NCBI GenBank assembly: GCA_013368325.1
Contig: JAACJK010000169.1
Span: 186,001 to 250,000, forward strand
Source of the DNA: Ephemerocybe angulata
Taxonomy: Eukaryota; Basidiomycota; Agaricomycetes; Agaricales; Psathyrellaceae
Direction of reading: 5' to 3'
DNA length: 64,000 nt
The notes under the pieces are model-generated. The model saw only the letters and a list, made by a program, of their open reading frames with translations, had not been told where the DNA came from and made no database searches. Both the position numbers and the translations under genes were made by a program. Below, piece after piece: positions 46,384-56,333 of the stretch; within the stretch, counting starts at the first letter, position 1; each line of letters opens with the position of its first letter.

Positions 46384-48369
46384 CCAAATTTATAGACTTA
46401 CCGCAGTTCGACGTTTTACCAGCATTGGTATAGACTTTCTGGTGAACCCGTTTATTCAACATTGGGATGTATACGCAGGCGCGGGAAGCATTCCCCTCAT
46501 CTTGCGTCGGATGTATCACACTGGGCGTCGCTATGGCGTGCGGGTTATCCCAGTGGAAATCACACCTGCTATCTGTCAAATGATGCCGTACTGGTGGCAT
46601 CCCGCCACGAAATCTGAGTTGGTGTCCATCTATAGCGACAAGTGGGGCAAGTGCCTGAGGCAGACTCACGGGATTTCGTCCGTCGGGGAAATGCTGCATC
46701 ATGCCAATAAAAACAGGTCACCTGACTGTTCCAAACGTGTGAATTGCTCTTGCATCCCTTGTGTCGAGGACCGGGCACAGGGTTGTGAACATCCTCCAAA
46801 ATGCCGGCGGAATGCTATGAAAAAGCTCCACAACTTGGAGGACGAGTGGAACCCTGTGGTTAACCATGAAATTCGCGAACGCGGTCACCCCGGTGGTGAT
46901 GAGGTGCCTGGATGGACCGAAGTTGGCTTTACTTCCGAAATTGTTCGACATCCCCTCCAGCTTATCCGAATCTTCGCAGGTGACCCACAGGACGTGCCGG
47001 CCACCGTGTTTGCTGCACCCCACCTAAATGATGTTGGCCCCGGGACTGGAATGAGCCTTGATGATGTATCCGTGTGGACGGATGGCTCATGTACCGAGAA
47101 CGGATCGAAATATGCGAAGGCTGGCAGTGGACTCTGGTATGCTGTGGATGATGCAAGAAACCAAGCGATACGCCTGCCGGGCGAGTATCTGACAAATAAT
47201 ACCGCTGAATTGGCCGCGATGCTGTTGTCCATTCAGACTCACCGTGATGTGCAGACGGTTAGAATAATAAGTGATTCGACGTACGCAATAACGTCGGCTA
47301 CTACCCTCCTGAGGAAACGTCTGGATCACGGCTTTCTCGATGTCCCTAATCCCAAGTATGTGGCAGCCTTGGTAGGTGAAATTATTCACACCAATTCTAG
47401 AATTCTCGTTCGAAAAGTGCGAGGCCATGCTGGGATTGAAGGGAATGAGGGGGCTGACCGGGAAGCCGCCAAAGGTGCTGAGAAGGATGACCCAACGCCA
47501 ATTGATTTATCAAAGGGTGAACACCTGCTCAAAATTGGTGCAAAACTGTCCGTACTGAGTCAGTCTGAGCTCTATAAAGCGATCCGACTCCATCATATGC
47601 ATGATAACCGCAAAAATACCCACCGGGCGGTAAAGCAGGCCGGATGCCATTGAAGCCACCTCCGGCTCTCGCCCCCCACCGTCCCAGCTGTGGCTTGCCC
47701 TAAAGAAACGGAAACACAAGACTCTTACCCAGAAATGGTGCGCCTTTAACTGGAAGGCACTTCATCAGGCGCACAAGGTTGGGGAGTACTGGTTACATAC
47801 TAGAATGAGGGAATCGAGAATGCCGTGCGCGGAATGCAACGTATCCGTTGAATCTCTGGAACACATTCTGCTGGAGTGCCGGGTATCGCACCAAGACTCA
47901 AGAGTTGGTGTGGGCTTTAGTGAAAAGCCAGTGGGAGTTGACTGGCCATGAGTGGCCCTGCTTAAATATGGGGCTCATATTGGGTATCAGTGCCATTCAT
48001 TTGCGTGACCCGGACGGGAAAGTTAATCACGCATTGACGAGGCTTTTCCAAATCCTTGTGTCGGAGTCCTGCTACCTTATTTGGTGTCTCCGATGTGAAT
48101 GGAGGATAGGCAGAGAGGCAAATCCGATGAAAAGACACACTGTGTCTGAGGTAATTGCTCGTTGGCAGTCAGCTATCAACAAGAGACTTCGTATAGACTG
48201 GAAACTTACCTCTCGGGCGGTCTATAAGAGGAAAGCCTTGCCTCAACGGTTGGTTGCACGAACATGGCAGTTGATAGCTCCCGACCTTCAGTATATAGAT
48301 GAGAAAAAGATAGAGGGGGTTTTAGTGGGTATGGGCATAGGACGACGCCCACCAGGACGTAATAGATGA
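46384..48369 (+). pseudogene. LINE ORF2, RNase H and C-terminal zinc region
   Basis: Continues the LINE frame after the inserted transposon (LADQIYRLTAVRRFTSIG, then NPFIQHWDVYAGAG). The RNase H domain shows VWTDGSCTENGSKYAKAG, LTNNTAELAAML, ISDSTYAI and KVRGHAGIEGNEGADREAAK, with the D-E-D-D acidic residues present. A +1 frame change near 47640 moves the frame to one carrying a CAECNVSVESLEHILLEC zinc motif. A second change near 47885 leads to the final frame (47.9-48.37 kb) with LGLILGISAIHL-like and SESCYLIWCLRCEWRIG segments, ending GRRPPGRNR. The element's 3' end probably lies between 48.37 and 48.74 kb. Confidence 0.85.
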
Positions 48370-48810
48370 CCAATTATTGGGCGGAGCCTGCCCAGTAAGT
48401 GGCATCGGATGTGAATACCCTGGTCACCGGCACTATGCGAGTCCCACACTTTGTGCGTAACTGCATTTCCTCCTTGTGGTTTTGTGTCTATAGTCATCGT
48501 ACTATGTTATTATTTCTATGAAGCAGCGAACGTACTTTGTCACGTCCCCGCTGGCTGGCATATAAATCACCCATCACTGATGGGATCACAAGCGACTGAA
48601 AAATCGATGGCAACAGAACGACTCCTAAACGGACTCGTAATGAGCGATGATATGTTCTAGTGTCATGGGCGTAAGCTGACTGTACACAGAAATCTACGAT
48701 CACTTGGCGCACCTGAATGATCTCAAAATCGACTGTTTCGCACCACCACAGAAACTATCTTCGGGCAGGACCCCTAGACCACACCCGGGCAGGACCCAAC
48801 TAACACAACA

Positions 48811-49368
48811 ATGGCCTCCGCACTCCTCAGCCCGCCCAACTCGCCGATGGACCACCGGCACTACATCCCGCGGCGCCCCTCCCCGCTCTCCCTCCTGCCC
48901 GTCGGCACCCCCGCACCCTCCCACACCCACACCTCCATGTCCCGCGCTACCCGCTTGAGAAGCAGCGGCGCGCGCTGAAGGAGCTCGAGCAGGAGCAGCA
49001 GCGCAAGCGGCAGTCGCAGCAGATGCAGAGGCAGGCGCCGATGGGGGTGCCAGGGATGAATGGGAGCTGTGATAGTGTGATGTTGAGCCCGACGACGACG
49101 CTGCCGCTGACGCCGAGGAGCGGCGCGAGCTCGGTGTCGAATTATTCGCAGGAGGCGCAGCATACGCAGGAGAGGCGGGTTGCGCCGAGCTATCATAATC
49201 CTGCGGTGGCGATGTGTGCGACGGTGTTTGGGAGCTGTTTTGGTGCGTCGCGATTCTTATCTTTGACTTGGATGTGGACTGACGGTGTGTATAGCCTCGT
49301 TGTCTGGCCCTGCCAAGCGGCTCGACACGATGAACATGAACATGCGCACCATCGCCAGCGCCCGCTAG
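48811..49368 (+). pseudogene. Low-complexity protein gene, copy B, frameshifted
   Basis: This is the counterpart of the gene at 17.5 kb. The first 40 or so codons match (MASALLSPPNSPMDHRHY onward). A deletion of 79 bp then joins the sequence out of frame, giving a premature TGA near 48978. Downstream, the original frame is still open, with the same glutamine-rich stretch, intron (GTGCGT...GTATAG) and terminal GPAKRLDTMNMNMRTIASAR, stopping at 49366-49368. The preserved 3' half hints at a recent break, or at use of an internal start (ATG at 49023). Confidence 0.75.
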
Positions 49369-49885
49369 GCACCCCCTCCCCTTCCCTGGGGCCAACGCGC
49401 GAAGGCTGGACAAGCACGATGCGATCGATGGATCGATTGGCTGGAGAGTCGAAGGACAATGTGGGCGGCGCTGGACGTCGCTCTTTTACACCAGGTAGTG
49501 TATCAGTGACGATGGAGGTCCGGGCGTGCTGGTTCGCGTCCGTATCTCTCTTATATCGTCTATATCCATGTCTAGTCTCTGAATCATAGTTTCTTGGGGT
49601 GGTCCCCGTTCTCTTACTTTGCTTGCGTTGGTGCTGCGTGTTGGTGGGATAGGCTTCCCTCCCTGGGTTTCTCGGGGATACGAGCCGTGGGCTGTGTCGT
49701 TGCCACCGCCCAGCTGATGGTTATCCTGCTCGTGGTCGGATCCAACGAGCGCACTGACAACCTCTTCCTCAAGCTTTAATCGACAGGACCCCCTCCCCAG
49801 CGGTCGGCACCTTCCACGGAGCATTCCTTCAATCGAGCATATCGTCAATCAATCAAATCCATGACTACTAACACCATACTGTTAG

Positions 49886-50752
49886 GTGCACCAACACGAG
49901 TAAGCATGTACCTTTCGATTCTCGCTCTAGCATACCCATCTACCTACCTGCTCGCAGCCTAGTTCACCACCACTACCACCAGATTTAGCGCGTCCCAAAT
50001 CCCATTCCTACGACGCGTCTTCGTGTACTGGCATGCCATGCGGCATCCAAGGGACCTTATGCGTCGGTGTTGGTGTCGTGTCGCTGTCGTGTCCTGTGGT
50101 AGACGGACAGGCGCTTCTGTCAATTAATGAAGTTAAGTAGCCTCCTTCGTATTGCGGACCGTGCGATAGTCAGTCAAGAAAGATCATCGCCGTTGTGTGC
50201 CTATGTAATCAGCGTGAAGGCCATCTACCGGAATACCTGACCTTTCGGACTTAAACCTAAGATATGAGAGCGCCACAAAAGGCTAGATTGGAGCCTTTAG
50301 AGATGTATTCAAGTTGAGCTTTGACCTTGGGTGAACCCGTGGTCAATATATTCAATGTGCAGTCAGGCGTGCCGTGTGCGAGTGTGATGCCTTCCCAATG
50401 GCTTCCTTGTTGCTCTCTGGACTTAAACATGGTATTCTAACGACATAATCAGCTTTACTATTGCATACTACCTATTAATATACAACAACTTCTACAGTCC
50501 CGCACCAATCACCCTCCAGAGAGGGCTCGGAGGAAGCGCTCGGAGGAGGGTGGGCGCCTAAGCAGACCGCCCGCACGTGCGTCCGGGATATGAGCCTAAT
50601 CGGGAAAGTGCCACGGTGCCAAGGCCGGGGCATCCCCGTTGCCGGCCCACCTTACCCTATCATTTCTTGCGCAACCCTACTCTTTTCGCGCAACCCTATC
50701 ATAATTGTTTTTTTTCTCTAACCCTATGACTACTACGACGGTCATCCCCCTC
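49886..50752. other. Copy-B-specific non-coding stretch
   Basis: No gene is seen. Near 50.66-50.72 kb, AACCCTA occurs three times (TGCGCAACCCTACTC, CGCGCAACCCTATCA, CTAACCCTATGAC), too irregular for a telomere repeat. Confidence 0.4.
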
Positions 50753-51431
50753 GATCGTCAGCATGACGGACGTTGACTAGCCAGTCGTCCAGATCCTTCT
50801 CCCTCCTCGTCTTTATCTATGTACCGAGCTCAATGACACTGACCACTGCCTCTTCATCATAGCCTAATCATCTCGTCGGTATTGCGACTCGCGAGTGTGG
50901 TACTATTCCAGGCCCCTCCGCTCGCATAGCATAAGTACGAACGACGTCTGTCTGACCTATGTACATGGAAGCCTGAAGGTATGTTATCAGTTCAGTGGTA
51001 CCTATGTAAGCGAACCATCGATCGCCGCGGTGGCTGGCGATACGTAAAGTACGTGTGTCTACCGTTAAGCGAAATGATAGATCGACCGACCGTCCGCCCC
51101 CCTGTGAGGCGGGAGCACATAGAACCGCTTCGTCATTCGTCGTTATGGTTAAGTCACGCTCGGATTCTCGGCGCTTGATGCTAGGCTCTCATTCTCGTAG
51201 CGTAAGCCGTACCTCCCCCACACCATCCAGCTCCACCCTTCTTTCTAAGGCGCCTCGATGCATGATGTACCGTATATTAACTGATGTAGACAGCTTATCT
51301 GCTTGCGACGCGGCGGGGAGATCCACATGTGTCTGCGCGGGCCCCGCCGCTCCCTATGACGAGCAACGCGCGGCGTGCGGTAGCGTACTCGCTACCACTC
51401 GCTAGTAGTACCACTCTGAATTTCATTAATA

Positions 51432-51560
51432 CTCCCGGCGGCGATGAAAGCGGGGACGCAGCTGCTTGTGAATATCATATCTATGGCGGGGAATACTATG
51501 CCGCTCATCGGGTGAAAGGAATACTATTGATGAAGGATACATACCCACCAGGAATCCGGG
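51432..51560. repeat. Dispersed repeat, copy 2 of 3
   Basis: Close match to 20681-20815. Here the frame EYHIYGGEYYAAHRVKGILL is open. Confidence 0.7.
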
Positions 51561-52203
51561 CTCGTGTTACTCAGGGTTTTAAGAAACATCCGGACGTAGA
51601 GCTTGGGATCCGTATCCAACTTCTGAAGGGAATATTCAGGGGAGTCTCTGTCCTGTGAGTGCTGAGCGCCCCTGTGCTCTTAGAATCTATTAGAGCATGG
51701 TATGCGTTCAATACGGCTATGCAAGCCACACCAACCGATCATCTCAGTCCGACATCCGCAGTTCAGCATCTGGCTTCCACCTCATCCACGTTCAGGGTCA
51801 TTCTAGTGTGTATTGATATATGTGATATATTCCCTAGCCGACCCTACACGGAGTCGGGGTCGGGCTCGTTTCTACTGCGCCAGCGGGAAAAAGAGTGCAT
51901 AACTGAAACGCGCATCCGGGTTCGAAACGCACACCTAGCGACGATGCAGGGCAATGGACAGGGTGGAGTCGAAAGAACTTTATCAGATGTCGCACATACA
52001 TATCCCAAGAGGACTGGAGCTTGGGAGCGCACTTCAAGCAATGTCATTTTGAGGAGGCTAAAATCCACATGAGTGTGATCGCATTCATTCAGATAGTAGA
52101 AGTGCATAGATTCACTTGTATAAACAAAGGCCCGGTATACTACTACAACAACGTCCTGAGCCTTCGCCAGCTTGCCCGTCGGAGCATTCGTTGGCAAGGT
52201 CTA

Positions 52204-52747
52204 TTAGGGGTTGGGGCGGAGCACTTCGTCGACATCGATAGTTTGGCCAATATGAAAGCCACTGTGGCCAACCAGGTCAGGGTCTCTGAGGAATACTCCA
52301 TTGTACTTCCATTGGAATCTGTAGATAGAGCCTTTTGTTCTGTACACCTTTTGCTTGCAGACACCCCAGTCGATGTTCATCGCGCAAAAGCCATTTGCCC
52401 GTTTCCCATCCTGTTTATGCACGTTGACTTCGATTCCTGACTCGCGGGCCGCAAGCTCGTCTCCGCGTTCGTCCAGGGCCCGGCGGTACGCGTCGGCTGC
52501 CCCTTCGAGGAAGGAGCGGAGCGAGGGCTGGAACGGCACGTCCACGATATGGCGTTCGGAAATGTCGGCAAAGGGAACGTCGATGGCACTACGAGCGTCC
52601 AACTCGTCGTATTCCTTCAGGGGTTTGTGTTAGCGTCAACCTCAGCACGAATGACCCGTAGAAACGTACCACCTGTGCAAATGCACCCTTGACAAAGAGG
52701 GCGGTGCAGAGAGCAAGACCGACGATGCCGGCGAGGGGGGACTTCAT
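52204..52747 (-). CDS. Small secreted ubiquitin-like protein (copy B)
   Basis: Two exons (52670-52747 and 52204-52614) give 162 residues. The signal peptide (MKSPLAGIVGLALCTALFVK, then GAFAQV), intron position and the first 80 or so residues are almost identical to the 21.4-kb copy (EYDELDARSAIDVPFADISE, DVPFQPSLRSFLEGAADAYR). After DELAARE the domain diverges: IEVNVHKQDGKRANGFCAMN, a DWGVCKQKVYRTKG helix region, FQWKYNGVFLRDPD in the position of the ubiquitin LIFAGKQLEDG strand and turn, then IDVDEVLRPNP and a stop. The cysteine pair and Trp-Gly are kept in both copies. There is no diglycine end, so ordinary conjugation is unlikely. Secretion is well supported; the ubiquitin-like fold is my reading of the strand pattern. 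Confidence 0.72.
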
Positions 52748-53256
52748 TGAGGAGTATGTAACGTGTGGATGAAGGGTAGAGGTGGTGTTTAGGCGATGGT
52801 CGATTGGAATAGGGGTGATGAAAGGACGGGCTGCTTCTGTGACGATGATACCTAACCGACTTTGAGATGTGCATGGTTTTTATACAAATTTCTTCTCCCT
52901 CATTCAGGGGCGGCCTGGTATGTTGGGGGAGCCATACTCGGGCTGCTCGGCTGAAACCCCCTTGAGGGTGAGAGCGAGGGAAGTGATCTCGGGTTTTGCG
53001 GTAGACGAATTCTAAGAATGGCTGATGGCATTTCTGGTAGAGCTACCGCTCGCCATTATCTACCGCTTCCATTATCGGAGAGTATTGTTTCATCTCAGTT
53101 GAATGTGGTGGAATCTCGCGTTTTCACCGTGTGGGTATGAACCCTTTCGGAAGTAGTTCACAAAATGCGAATGGTTAATGGAGAAGGGCATATTGTAGAG
53201 CGATGAATTACCATAAATACTGTATCGTTCTCACTCATCATAGCTCGCGAGTCGCT

Positions 53257-53704
53257 ATGTATTTCCTTTGGAACTCGATCTTCGGTGTCCTCCTAGCCGC
53301 CTTCAGTTTACTTTCCGCCGTAAATGCGTATAGTGTGCGTAGGAGCATCATCTTCTCCACGCGCCACAGTACCCTCTGACCTTTATCCGCAGGACTACAA
53401 TGAGTATGACACTCGCTCCATTGAAGTTAATTTTATTTTTGGTTACCTTGGGAGGAAATGCGCGATCGCAGTTGATGCTTTCGTCTCGTGTTGGATTAGT
53501 CCACATACATTCCTCCCTCTCGAACGCTTCTCTTTGACTTTTGCGACCCCTTTCCACATGCCTTATTCCCTGAGTCCGTACCCATACCCTTTTGCCATAC
53601 CGATTGTCCCTCGTTCTGCCTCTATTTATTTACCCACTATCGCCAAGTTGTCCATGTTCGACTCCATATACGATAGGCTCTTCCTCGAAACGGATTATCC
53701 CTAG
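53257..53704 (+). CDS. Secreted relative of the ubiquitin-like family, shortened
   Basis: Exon 1 (53257-53334) encodes a signal peptide (MYFLWNSIFGVLLAAFSLLS, then AVNAYS). Exon 2 (53393-53704) begins DYNEYDTRSIE, which lines up with EYDELDARSAI just after the intron of the copies at 21.4 and 52.2 kb; the intron position is the same. Beyond that the 129-residue product no longer resembles the family, with no SLRSFLE block and no beta-grasp pattern. It has a proline/tyrosine-rich stretch instead. It lies on the opposite strand about 500 bp beyond copy B. It may be a truncated member whose tail is fortuitous, or a new secreted peptide built on the shared leader. Confidence 0.45.
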
Positions 53705-54422
53705 TCACGGTGCCATTCCACTCGGTGTATGCGCTACAGCAACACTGGTAGATCCGGTCTCAGCTGTATCCATGTTCCAGCTCGGCGGTCATAGCATGTG
53801 CAGGAAGTCAAGAGCTTTGTTTTAACTGTATCTCATGGGGGGTTGGGTCGCTCGTTGAACGAGATAAGAAACCAACTCATATCCGAGCCTTGTGCAAGTT
53901 ACAAAGCTTTTCACTACGGGATGTTGACGGTGAAGGTCCAATAAACCGATCATACTTTCTTCTAATCCCATTTTCTTCTCCTCGGGCACAATCACTTGAA
54001 CTGCCGGACAATCGTCGATAGGCCTGATAATCAGGTTATTCAAGACTCAAGAGCGAGTCAACCGGATACCTGACGCTTTAAATTGTCGCTACATAGTCCT
54101 ACATTCCGAATTGAACTCTGCAGTCTGAACAGATAATCGTATACCCGTGTGCTGAGCTCTGAATTGCCGACCTTTCATCCTACTGCTAAGCAACAGATGG
54201 GTCGAGCGCAAGTCGAGTATATGCACAACCTTAATCACGCACGATTCAGGTTCGCGCATCGTCCGTAATTTGAAACTCACAAGAGAAAGTCTCTCGCCAT
54301 CCCACACTACACCATGGATGGAACACATTAAGGTAAAGAACGATGTGCAATAGGGTGGAACACATTACTATAAGCTAAAGAAATGTAGCGCCGGCGTGGC
54401 ATTGTCGCAAAGCAAAGGATCG

Positions 54423-54850
54423 TCAAAAGCCCATGTGTGATTTTCGATGCCTTCTGTGCTGAATCAGCCCTGAGCGCTTATATTGGCCGCCCATCTCAGA
54501 TCTACTTTCCACCACACGAAGTAACCCATCCACGGCCTTATACGCTTTCTTTTTGGCAAAATTCGTATCCCAGAGCAGAGGGGCGCCGAACTCAGGAAGC
54601 ACGACAGGGACCCACGAGTTCTTATCCGAGAGACCCGACATCGATATACCAACACAGCTTGGGAGCTCCAGACACGCCTTGGTAACAGCTCAAACTCGTC
54701 CTTTTGCATGGCAAGCTTTGCGTCGTCGATGGGGCGCTTAATATGAATGTCGAGCTCGGTGATGGCGACATCGAGTCCCGTCGAAGCGAGGCGCCTCAGT
54801 TGCGCTGGGGGCTCGCTGACATGGCCGGAGGTGAGGTGAGTCTGGGGCCC
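54423..54850 (-). pseudogene. GH10 endo-xylanase C-terminal fragment
   Basis: The minus strand reads DAIGPQTHLTSGHVSEPPAQ then LRRLASTGLDVAITELDI, carrying the GH10 nucleophile motif TELDI. HIKRPIDDAKL follows, and after a frame change or intron CVGISMSGLSDKNSWVPVVL and FAKKKAYKAVDGLL. An intact enzyme would cut xylan in plant cell walls outside the cell. The N-terminal two thirds, including the acid/base glutamate region, are absent, and the expected W-G before SDK is S-G. This is a decayed fragment. Confidence 0.75.
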
Positions 54851-54859
54851 AATGGCATC

Positions 54860-56333
54860 TATAGCCTGTACTCCCCGGGCTTGGACACGGCGTATGAGGC
54901 TGAGCTAAGTAAGTGGCTGGCTTTTTGGATATGCACGCAGATAACAGGAATGCATACATGTCGTCCTCAGCTGACCATGACACCAGTCACACTGCCATGG
55001 TTCCTACTCTTAGTGCGCACGACATCCAACTACTTTCGAAGGACGTAGAGTTAGCTATTGGCCAGAATGTCAGTAATACCTCCTCGTTTCATTGGCCCTC
55101 CCCAGCTAACCAACTTTTATAAAGTCGTTAATGTGTACAGTGGTTACTTCCCAAGAGTGCGCGGTTCAGCGACTGACTATCTTAATCCCCAGTGGCCGGT
55201 TCGGTGACATTGGTATGTTTTGAATCCTAATTGAATCCAGGTATTGATACGACACTTGTGGTGCAGAATATACTTAAGCCGAGGCAACACCATGCTGTTT
55301 GGCTGTGTGTGTATGTTTGGTGGCGGCTTTGGCGCTTAGTCAACCTATTTGAGGTTCAACGTCGCGCTAGGCTGTTCGTCGGCCCATCATCCTCTTGACT
55401 CGGATCGGGTCCAGAGTCCGTCGGAGGGACTGTCGCTGTTGCGCGGAAGCACTCGACGTGGCTGCCTGAGTTGGTCACCACGTTGCACGGCAACATCTCT
55501 CCGATAGCGGCTTACCGTGGAACGACGGTTCAAGTTTTCAAGCCTTATGGGATTCCTCAGTCCAGTCGGGGTGGGCATAAGCGCGTGCAGCGTTTGGGAT
55601 CGCCGGCGCTCGCTGCTTTTCACCCTGATATGGATAAGGAAGACAGAGTATGATGAACGGCTCTACAAGTGATGTTGGCTGGGTGGCTGGCTCGCCCATC
55701 TGAGCGAAAGCCCTTCCTTATCCACGCTGCTTGGAGATTGGGTATGTGCCCGGGGTTGAGGATCGCCGGTGGGGTGGTACAATACCTGCACTCGACATGC
55801 GCGGACTCCGGAGAGTCCGTGAAGCGCTGGGGTCACGGGTGTGGGAGAGATGGTGAGCGCTTCTTGTTTCTTCAGCTTGTGAAGTACTTACTTGCGTTGA
55901 TGGATACGAAACAGAGATGCACATCATCGAGGTGTGTAACGATGTTCATTGCACCCATCGAGACCCATCGCAGGGCAAGTATTCTGAGAAGCTGGGAGCG
56001 TGGTTGCAGTTGTATCTTGATCGAAGCCCCCACACGGATGTTTTTGAAAGGTACGGCCTCAACTATCTGGCCCATTCGTATTCCTTGGCACATGAACTTG
56101 ACACCCGAAGAACCCCAAGGCGGATCATTCTCTGTTTTGGTCCCATCCCCGATCCGTACCAGAGTTTCACTTCCTCAGGGTCCATGTACGTAGCTTGTAA
56201 TAGGTGCTGCGTGCTTTTTCCTCTGAACTCTTATGAGTCGTCCATCCGACTCTCAGGACCTTTGACTTACCTTCCCTCCTCTATCACGCATCGTTGCATC
56301 TCCTCCATCCATCCCTCCACTCAGCTTGGAAAC
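54860..56333. other. Gene-free stretch upstream of the MFS gene
   Basis: No gene is supported. The part from about 55.98 kb to the MFS start has a duplicate near 22.8 and 24.9-25.2 kb, so it probably carries the transporter's promoter. Confidence 0.45.

Larger units (their letters stand above)
34711..48369 (+). mobile_element. Tad1-like LINE, interrupted by a DNA transposon
   Basis: A non-LTR retrotransposon with a gag-like ORF1 (34711-36286) and an ORF2 carrying apurinic endonuclease, reverse transcriptase, RNase H and a C-terminal zinc motif (36762-39964, resuming at 46384-48369). The domain order and Gag-type knuckle fit the Tad1 clade of fungi. ORF2 has one nonsense codon, two frame changes and the 6.4-kb insertion, so the copy is dead. 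The 5' and 3' limits are not fixed; I saw no clear poly(A) tail or target duplication. An inverted CACGTGG pair at about 34346-34366 lies upstream of ORF1. Confidence 0.85.
48741..52931. repeat. Segmental duplication, copy B
   Basis: Direct-orientation relative of 17417-22158. It lacks the ferric reductase fragment and differs from copy A between about 49.9 and 50.75 kb. It contains a frameshifted low-complexity protein gene, one dispersed-repeat copy (51432-51560) and a secreted ubiquitin-like gene. It starts right after the LINE 3' region. Confidence 0.85.

Noticed and set aside
55917..56193. Open frame upstream of the MFS gene as a coding sequence
   Set aside because: It lies in the promoter-proximal segment, has no family character, and the duplicated counterpart near 22.8 kb does not keep the frame.
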